A stretch of DNA of 38,633 nucleotides from Flavobacteriales bacterium UBA7666 (GTDB lineage: Bacteria; Bacteroidota; Bacteroidia; Flavobacteriales_D; Crocinitomicaceae), in NCBI GenBank assembly GCA_002483265.1, contig DLHO01000024.1:1-38633 (forward strand), in the 5' to 3' direction. A program made the translations under genes and the position numbers. The notes under the pieces were generated by a model, which saw only the letters and a list, made by a program, of their open reading frames with translations, ran no database searches and had not been told where the DNA came from. Within the stretch, counting starts at the first letter, position 1. Each line of letters starts with the position of its first letter. Of this stretch, positions 33,212 through 38,633 are shown piece after piece.

Positions 33212-34172
33212 AGATCACATTCGTTTTTTTGAGCTTCAAGCTGAGTTTGATCGGATTCCCTTCAGTCAATCTGAGGCATGGTACAATTATATCCGTTCAC
33301 AAGGTAAAGAAGTGATCCTTTTCATGGATAAATTAGAGTCCCCTACAATTTTGACCTGGGGTTTTATTGAAAATGTTCCGGTTTTTCGAAAAAAAATACT
33401 GCGGATCGAAGGTGAGTGTTACAAAAAGGAATCGGGAGAAGATATTCAGCGTTTTTACAATGCACTCAGAGGTTTGGATTATGCCGGAATTGAATTGAAT
33501 TCTAACACAGTGTATGATGCAGAGTTCGAAATTAATCTAAGAAGGGCCGGTTTTTTGCGTCCGATTGGTATGTTCTCTTGTCCGTTGACCATAGAAATTG
33601 ATCTGGAAGGGGAATTAGATACCAACCGAAATTGGAAGCGCAATGTAAAATTGGCTGAACGAAATAACCTGAAATGTGATCCTATCCTCCGACCAACTCC
33701 TGAAATCGTGAATGAAATTGTTTCCATGTTCACTGAAATGGCAGAATTGAAAAAACTTGGTTACCAACTTTCTGCCAAGTCCATTGAAGAACTGATGCAA
33801 TCACCAGGTATTAGAACACTATTGGTTTCGAAGGAAGACGGAACCCCAATAGCTGCGCGAATCATTCATATCCATGAAAAACACGCCTCTGATGTTTTTG
33901 CCGCCAATTCCAATTTGGCCAGAGACTGTGGAGCAACGTTTTTATTGATGCAGTATATTTTTGAAACCTTAAAGGCTGAAGGCTTGCAGGACTTTGATTT
34001 TGGTCGGATCCCACCAAGTAGCCATGCTTCTGATAATGTCTATGTCTTTAAAAATTCTGCCAGAGGTAAGAAAATTCAATACAATGGAGAGTGGTGCAGC
34101 TATCGAAGTAAATTCTTAGAACTTTCGATTTTCAGCTATAAGTGGTTCAAGCTAAAAAAACAGCGGTATTGA
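33198..34172 (+). CDS. FemAB-like / GNAT-superfamily acyl or aminoacyl transferase
   Basis: 324-residue protein with two tandem GNAT-like halves as in FemAB and BioF2-like proteins. Supporting segments: PFSQSEAWYNYIRSQGKEV at the start, RNWKRNVKLAERNNLK near 145, TPIAARIIHIHEKHASDVFAANSNLARDCGATFLLMQYIFE at about 215-255, and FDFGRIPPSSHASDNVYVFKN near 270. FemAB proteins transfer amino acids from tRNA to cell-wall peptides; relatives in exopolysaccharide loci are often called GNAT or PEP-CTERM-associated. Here it probably transfers an acyl or aminoacyl group to a sugar amine; substrate unknown. Stop and next start share one base (TGATG). Confidence 0.77.
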   Translation: MVICKDHIRFFELQAEFDRIPFSQSEAWYNYIRSQGKEVILFMDKLESPTILTWGFIENVPVFRKKILRIEGECYKKESGEDIQRFYNALRGLDYAGIELNSNTVYDAEFEINLRRAGFLRPIGMFSCPLTIEIDLEGELDTNRNWKRNVKLAERNNLKCDPILRPTPEIVNEIVSMFTEMAELKKLGYQLSAKSIEELMQSPGIRTLLVSKEDGTPIAARIIHIHEKHASDVFAANSNLARDCGATFLLMQYIFETLKAEGLQDFDFGRIPPSSHASDNVYVFKNSARGKKIQYNGEWCSYRSKFLELSIFSYKWFKLKKQRY

Positions 34173-35242
34173 TGGGACTCAAGATTCTAGTTGTCACGCC
34201 TTCTTTTAGTCAAAAAGGCGGAGTAGTTGAATTCAATAAGCTACTCGTGAAATACGGTAAATCCGACTTTTCCGTGTTTGAATTACGCAGTGGTCTGAAA
34301 CAATCTACTCCCGGAAAAGTTGTGGTTATGCTGAGCGATTTTCTAAGGTTTACCTTCCGCTTGATTTTTACTTCTGTTGATATCGTACATACAAATCCAT
34401 CTCTAGGTAAAAACGCAGTTTTTCGAGATGGAAATTTGATCCGGATAGCCAAAGTTTTTAATAAAAAAGTATTCGTTCAATGGCATGGTTGGAACCCGGA
34501 CAATGAGTACCTGCTTGAAGGAAAAGGTAAAACATTCTTTCAGAAAACATTCTTTAAAGCGGATCAAATACGTGTACTTTCTAATCACGTCGCCATCAAG
34601 TTCACGGAACTCGGTTTCACGAACAAAATCACACTCGGAAACACCTTTATTGATGATGAATTATTAGAAGGGGCTTCCGGGTTAAATACAAATGATGGAG
34701 TTTTCAGTATTCTTTTTTTATCAACTATTTCCAAAAATAAAGGTATCTATCTCGCAGTTGAAGCCCTACGAATCCTTCAAAGTAAAGGTGTGAAGTGTGA
34801 ATTGATCATTGCTGGAATTGGCGAAGAACTTGAAAATAGTAAAAAGTATGTAACCGAAAATGAACTGAAGAATGTTGAGTTTGTAGGTCACGTAGAAGGA
34901 CAATCAAAACAGCATGTCTTTGGAAAAAGTAATGTATACCTATTTCCATCCTATTATGAAGGGATGCCTACTTCCGTTTTGGAAGCCATGGGATTTGGAT
35001 TGCCCGTTGTTTGCAGCAATGCAGGAGCACTGGCAGAGTTCTTTGAAGACGGCGTGATGGGGTTTCGAATCGACGAGATGAATGCTCAACTGTTTGCAGA
35101 CGCACTATTGAAAGTAAGTAGTGATTTGGAACAAAGTCGGATCATGGGTGTCTTCAATTCGAAATATGCTAGGAGTCGCTTCCTTGCTTCTGAATCGGTG
35201 GCAGCAATAGAACGAGATTATAAAATTGTTGTTGGGAAATGA
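34172..35242 (+). CDS. Glycosyltransferase family 4 protein
   Basis: 356-residue GT-B enzyme starting at the ATG at 34172 (MGLKILVVTPSFSQKGGVVEFN, typical GT4 N-terminus with the glycine-rich loop); a longer upstream frame would overlap the previous gene by 31 bp and is less likely. Donor site: FLSTISKNKGIYLAVEAL, FVGHVEGQSKQHVFGKSNVYLFPSYYEGMPTSVLEAMGFGLPVV, with intact E-x7-E. Third GT4 enzyme of the cluster; specificity unknown. Confidence 0.9.
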   Translation: MGLKILVVTPSFSQKGGVVEFNKLLVKYGKSDFSVFELRSGLKQSTPGKVVVMLSDFLRFTFRLIFTSVDIVHTNPSLGKNAVFRDGNLIRIAKVFNKKVFVQWHGWNPDNEYLLEGKGKTFFQKTFFKADQIRVLSNHVAIKFTELGFTNKITLGNTFIDDELLEGASGLNTNDGVFSILFLSTISKNKGIYLAVEALRILQSKGVKCELIIAGIGEELENSKKYVTENELKNVEFVGHVEGQSKQHVFGKSNVYLFPSYYEGMPTSVLEAMGFGLPVVCSNAGALAEFFEDGVMGFRIDEMNAQLFADALLKVSSDLEQSRIMGVFNSKYARSRFLASESVAAIERDYKIVVGK

Positions 35243-36447
35243 AGAATAGAATTGTAGAGGTGGAAAGGGTGTTCAAATCACTGAAAAAATACTGCGAAAA
35301 AGAGCAATTCAAAGGTTGGGACCCTTATGACGGACTCAATTCAAAGATCTTTAAAGCGCTTCCTTTCAAGTATTGGGACTTAGCCCGTTTGGCCTGGATA
35401 CAAGGTTTCAAGCGAAGTCCGATTAATTTTCGCCGTTTGTTGCTGGTGCCGAAAGAGCATAATGCCAAAGGCATAGGACTTTTTCTTTCAGGATATTGTA
35501 ATCTGTATAAGTTAGCATCTAAGGGAGATCATACATTTGGTGCCCCGGAAGAAATCAAGACAAAAATCAATGAGCTCGCGGAGTTGCTGATAACGATGAG
35601 TAATAAAGATTATTCCGGTGCTTGCTGGGGATATAACTTCGATTGGCAGGCGAGGCGATTATTTCTCTTCCCGAAGAACACTCCTACAGTTGTCGCAACG
35701 ACGTTTTGCGCATCGGCACTGTTTGATGCATATGAAGTCACCGGGAATGAATACTATTTGAATACAGCACTTTCTTCGGCCAATTTCGTGTTGAATGATT
35801 TGAACAGAACTCCATACAAGAAAGGCTTTATTCTGTCTTACAGTCCATTAAAAGGCAATGATACTGTTTACAACGCATCGTTATTAGGCGCCAAATTATT
35901 GAGCATTTGTTACTCCTATCAGAAGAATGAAGCATATAGAAAAGCAGCAAAGGAAATTATTGAAGCTGCATGTGCAGGTCAGGCTGAAGGCGGTTCCTGG
36001 GTCTATGGATTATTACCTGTACAATCGTGGATTGACAGCTTTCATACGGGATATAACCTGGATGCAATTGCACATTATTCAAAGAATTTTCAGGACGGTG
36101 AGTATCACGTTAATATGGAGAAGGGAATGGATTATTATCTGACTAACTTCTTTCTGGAAGATGGGACTCCCAAGTATTACCATAACAAAACATACCCGAT
36201 AGATATCCATTGCCCCGGTCAACTTTTCGTAACTTTACACGCACTGCAATACTGGCCCAAGCACAAAGAACTCGCTGATCGGGTTGTGAAATGGACATTG
36301 GAACACCTGTTTAATAAAAAGGGATATTTCTATTACCAACTGAAAGAAGGAGTAAGTTCAAAAATCCCGTATATGCGGTGGAGCAATGCTTTTATGTTTA
36401 ATGCATTATCGATTTACTTGCTAAACAATACGGAAGATGGAAAGTAG
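35239..36447 (+). CDS. VpsJ-like polysaccharide biosynthesis protein, alpha-barrel fold
   Basis: 402-residue protein with no clear signal peptide or membrane segment. Its composition and repeated helix pairs (for example TTFCASALFDAYEVTGNEYYLNTA; YNASLLGAKLLSICYSYQKNEAYRKAA; YNLDAIAHYSKNF; CPGQLFVTLHALQYWP) suggest an (alpha/alpha)6 toroid like those of glycan epimerases and lyases. It resembles proteins annotated VpsJ in exopolysaccharide clusters; their activity is not established to my knowledge. It overlaps the previous gene by 4 bp and the next by 11 bp. Confidence 0.65.
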   Translation: MKNRIVEVERVFKSLKKYCEKEQFKGWDPYDGLNSKIFKALPFKYWDLARLAWIQGFKRSPINFRRLLLVPKEHNAKGIGLFLSGYCNLYKLASKGDHTFGAPEEIKTKINELAELLITMSNKDYSGACWGYNFDWQARRLFLFPKNTPTVVATTFCASALFDAYEVTGNEYYLNTALSSANFVLNDLNRTPYKKGFILSYSPLKGNDTVYNASLLGAKLLSICYSYQKNEAYRKAAKEIIEAACAGQAEGGSWVYGLLPVQSWIDSFHTGYNLDAIAHYSKNFQDGEYHVNMEKGMDYYLTNFFLEDGTPKYYHNKTYPIDIHCPGQLFVTLHALQYWPKHKELADRVVKWTLEHLFNKKGYFYYQLKEGVSSKIPYMRWSNAFMFNALSIYLLNNTEDGK

Positions 36448-37132
36448 ATTAGCCAATAATGTGCGTTGTTTCGCTCCTGCTTCACGAAAGGAATTAATGG
36501 ATTATGCTTTTGAGCAGCGATCTATTTTGGTTGCCGTGAACGCAGAAAAAATTCTACATGCTACAGATGAGTCACGAAGTATTATCAACAGAAACATAGG
36601 TTATCCCGATGGAATTGGTGCGGTTTGGGCATTGAAGAAAAAAGGATGTCATTCGGTTGTAAAAATTCCCGGCTGCGAATTATGGCTGGATATCGTAAAA
36701 GAATACCATCCAACAAAAAGTTTTTACCTCTTAGGTGGAACAAATGAGGTGATTCAGGAAACCGTTGATCGATTAAGGAAGGAATTCTCCGGAATTAATA
36801 TTCTGAGCCATAGAAATGGCTATTTGTCGGATGATGAACGAAGGGATCTGATCATGGATATTGCTGAGAAAAAACCCGATATCATCTTTGTTGCAATGGG
36901 ATCGCCCAAGCAGGAGTTGTTAATGGAGGAAATGTATCGTCATCATCCTGCCGTGTACCAAGGTTTAGGAGGAAGTTTTGATGTCTACACTGAAAAAGTA
37001 CAACGCGCGCCTAAATGGTGGGTGAAAAACAACCTCGAATGGGCCTATCGACTGGTAAAACAGCCTTCTCGTATTAAAAGGCAAATTCATTTAGTTCGCT
37101 TTTTTATATTACTTCAATTCAATAGACTTTGA
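36437..37132 (+). CDS. WecG/TagA/CpsF family glycosyltransferase
   Basis: 231-residue GT26 enzyme, soluble or peripherally membrane-bound. All family motifs are present: NAEK at 35-38 (usually N-x-D or N-x-E), PDG at 57-59, GSPKQE at 155-160, GLGGSFDVYT at 176-185, RAPKWW at 190-195 and EWAYRL at 201-206. Relatives transfer ManNAc or ManNAcA to a lipid-linked GlcNAc, an early step in repeat-unit assembly. The neighbouring WecB, which makes UDP-ManNAc, fits well. Separated from wecB by 1 bp. Confidence 0.93.
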   Translation: MESRLANNVRCFAPASRKELMDYAFEQRSILVAVNAEKILHATDESRSIINRNIGYPDGIGAVWALKKKGCHSVVKIPGCELWLDIVKEYHPTKSFYLLGGTNEVIQETVDRLRKEFSGINILSHRNGYLSDDERRDLIMDIAEKKPDIIFVAMGSPKQELLMEEMYRHHPAVYQGLGGSFDVYTEKVQRAPKWWVKNNLEWAYRLVKQPSRIKRQIHLVRFFILLQFNRL

Positions 37133-37133
37133 T

Positions 37134-38240
37134 ATGCATATTACCCTGATCGCCGGAGCACGGCCCAACTTCATGAAAATTGCACCGATTATTCATGCAT
37201 TACATAAAGTTCAGGCTGCTGGAAGCTCATTGCGCTATAGTTTAGTTCACACCGGACAACATTATGACGAGAAAATGTCCGGACAATTTTTCACCGAATT
37301 GGAAATCCCCGAACCAACTGTAAACCTTGAAGCAGGTGGAGGAACCCAAGCGGAACAAACAGCTGCTATCATGGTTCGCTTCGAAAAGTACCTGGAAACC
37401 AATCCAACGGATCTGGTTTTGGTGGTCGGCGATGTAACTTCTACGATGGCATGTGCAATTGTGGCACAAAAATTACGAATCAAAGTAGCTCATGTGGAAG
37501 GTGGAATTCGTTCGAATGACCGGACCATGCCCGAAGAGATCAATCGTTTGGTAACAGATGCCATTACTGATTATTTCTTTACTACATCAGAAGTTGCAAA
37601 CGAAAACCTCCGAAAAGCCGGAGTTAAGGAAGAACAGATCTATTTCGTAGGAAATACAATGATCGATACATTACTCAAACAAATGCCGCGTTTCAGAAAA
37701 CCGAAATTGTGGGATCACCTTAATTTGACCGACAAAGGGTATATTGTATTAACGCTTCATCGTCCGAGTAATGTGGATGAGGAAACAAAACTCAAGGCTC
37801 TGATAACCCAAATTATTGCTTCTTCAGAAGACTGTCCGATTGTTTTCCCCGTACATCCGCGAACCGCAAAAATGATCGAATTGTTAGGAATTTCTCATCC
37901 GCGATTACACCTGGCTGATCCAATGGGTTATCTCGAATTCAATTACCTGGTGCAGCGCGCAAAATTGGTAATCACTGATTCGGGAGGTATCACCGAAGAA
38001 ACCACCGTCATGAAAGTTCCATGTATGACATTAAGGGATACTACCGAGCGACCGGAAACAGTAACCCAGGGGACGAATGAACTTGTTGGAACAGACCCGA
38101 ACGCAGTTGAAAAAATGCTAAAAAATTGTTTTTCAGGAAATTGGAAGACCGGCTCAATCCCCATTCTTTGGGACGGAAAAACAGCAGAACGAATTATTGA
38201 AATTTTACTACAATTAAATGACAAATCAATTATAGTGTGA
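37134..38240 (+). CDS. wecB: UDP-N-acetylglucosamine 2-epimerase, non-hydrolysing
   Basis: 368-residue GT-B-like epimerase converting UDP-GlcNAc to UDP-ManNAc. Motifs: GARPNFMKIAPI at 8-19, TGQHYD at 40-45, GDVTSTMACA at 99-108, HVEGGIRSNDRTMPEE at 120-135 (usual form HVEAGLRS), and TDSGGITEETTVMKVP with RDTTERPET near the C-terminus. It supplies the donor for the WecG/TagA-type enzyme next door. Last gene of the cluster in the window; no UDP-ManNAc dehydrogenase follows here, so ManNAc itself may be the sugar used. Confidence 0.94.
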   Translation: MHITLIAGARPNFMKIAPIIHALHKVQAAGSSLRYSLVHTGQHYDEKMSGQFFTELEIPEPTVNLEAGGGTQAEQTAAIMVRFEKYLETNPTDLVLVVGDVTSTMACAIVAQKLRIKVAHVEGGIRSNDRTMPEEINRLVTDAITDYFFTTSEVANENLRKAGVKEEQIYFVGNTMIDTLLKQMPRFRKPKLWDHLNLTDKGYIVLTLHRPSNVDEETKLKALITQIIASSEDCPIVFPVHPRTAKMIELLGISHPRLHLADPMGYLEFNYLVQRAKLVITDSGGITEETTVMKVPCMTLRDTTERPETVTQGTNELVGTDPNAVEKMLKNCFSGNWKTGSIPILWDGKTAERIIEILLQLNDKSIIV

Positions 38241-38460
38241 AAAAGTTTTGAAATCACAGGTAATTACTAACATTTAATCGACTTTTAGTTCATAAATTAA
38301 AATTAAAGGTATAACTTTGCATATATGACTTTGATGAAAACCCCTTGGAGCTTCGTCGAATCAAAAACCGGGAAACCAAATACAAAGTGGAAAACCAACT
38401 AAAATAATATGTTGCCATTGTGATTCCCCACATTAAACACCTGATTACCAACTCAATTAG
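38241..38460. other. Non-coding region after the polysaccharide cluster
   Basis: 220 bp without a supported gene, leading into the tandem repeats (393 bp in all to the window edge). It has one -7-like element and one 25-codon ORF of doubtful meaning. No strong terminator for wecB is visible. Confidence 0.5.
38312..38319 (+). promoter_or_regulatory. -7-like element downstream of wecB
   Basis: TAACTTTG matches TAnnTTTG. It lies 5 nt before a 25-codon ORF (38325-38402, MTLMKTPWSFVESK then a Lys-rich tail) for which I have no other support, so it may drive a small RNA, a leader or nothing. Confidence 0.3.
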
Positions 38461-38631
38461 CTGCTTCAAGCGTTGGGATACTACTTCTAAAAGACTTGCG
38501 TAAAAGTGGCAAACAAATTGCCGAAGGAATTAATTTTTAAACTGACTGCTTCAAGCGTCGGGATACAACTTCTAAAAGAACTTGCGTAAAAGTGGCAAAC
38601 AAATTGCCGAAGGAATTAATTTTTGAACTGA
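38461..38631. repeat. Two tandem copies of an ~85-bp repeat (array continues past window edge?)
   Basis: Copy 1 (38461-38545, 85 bp) and copy 2 (38546-38631, 86 bp) both begin CTGCTTCAAGCG and differ by three substitutions and one inserted A. Each holds a small GGCAA-ACAAA-TTGCC hairpin. The two bases left at the window end match the start of a third copy. The frame breaks between copies, so it is unlikely to encode a protein repeat. Confidence 0.85.
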
Positions 38632-38633
38632 CT

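Noticed and set aside
38325..38402. 25-codon ORF after wecB with a -7-like element before it
   Set aside because: Short, lysine-rich and without homology that I recognise; one promoter-like match is not enough to call a gene.
38461..38631. CRISPR array
   Set aside because: The whole ~85-bp unit is repeated with no unique spacers, and no cas genes are present.

Overview
The window is about 38.6 kb of chromosome from a member of the Bacteroidota, most likely Flavobacteriales (a Fluviicola/Crocinitomicaceae-like genome is my guess, not proven). This rests on moderate AT-richness, many matches to the Bacteroidota sigma factor -7 element TAnnTTTG upstream of genes, a trpEGDCFBA operon order, a fused DAHP synthase/chorismate mutase, CarboxypepD_reg-like domains, an OmpA protein with thrombospondin type 3 repeats, and RprY-type response regulators.

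Layout. (1) 1-3561: two tandem MuiA/DUF4139 family genes, the first cut by the window edge; their last ~200 bp are identical, which suggests gene conversion. (2) 3907-12836: an aromatic amino acid hub. aroA and a DAHP synthase/chorismate mutase run leftward; the complete trp operon (trpE, G, D, C, F, B, A) runs rightward, with every junction a 4-bp ATGA overlap. The 396-bp divergent intergenic region carries two unannotated leader peptides, each followed by an intrinsic terminator. On the trp side is MKFWWCGFTKTVTDA (two adjacent Trp codons); on the aro side is MKNTEFCLNFYWCSCAH (consecutive Phe-Tyr-Trp codons). This twin ribosome-mediated attenuation arrangement is the most interesting thing in the window. 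(3) 12873-15702: a fosmidomycin-resistance-like MFS transporter, tsaB, an OmpR-type response regulator, and a candidate small RNA or attenuated leader upstream of that regulator.

(4) 16165-20656: a phosphate module made of a PhoB-like regulator, a phosphate-selective-porin-like outer membrane protein, a DUF47 (PhoU-like) protein and a PiT phosphate transporter. The divergent region between porin and DUF47 gene holds several TTAACA direct repeats at 11-bp spacing, resembling Pho boxes. (5) 20757-24094: a SUMF1-like secreted protein, a MazG-like and a Nudix house-cleaning hydrolase, and an OmpA/TSP3 outer membrane protein.

(6) 24401-38240: a 13-gene surface polysaccharide cluster, all on the plus strand with overlapping or nearly touching genes. 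It holds a WbpP-type UDP-GlcNAc 4-epimerase, two hexapeptide acyltransferases, a Wzx flippase, three GT4 glycosyltransferases, a Wzy-like membrane protein, a polysaccharide deacetylase, GNAT and FemAB-like acyl/aminoacyl transferases, a VpsJ-like protein, a WecG/TagA glycosyltransferase and a WecB UDP-GlcNAc 2-epimerase. Its logic is synthesis of HexNAc nucleotide sugars, assembly of a repeat unit on lipid, modification of amino or hydroxyl groups, flipping and polymerisation. (7) 38241-38633: non-coding sequence ending in two copies of an ~85-bp tandem repeat that probably continues beyond the window.

No rRNA, tRNA, CRISPR array, insertion sequence or phage gene was recognised.
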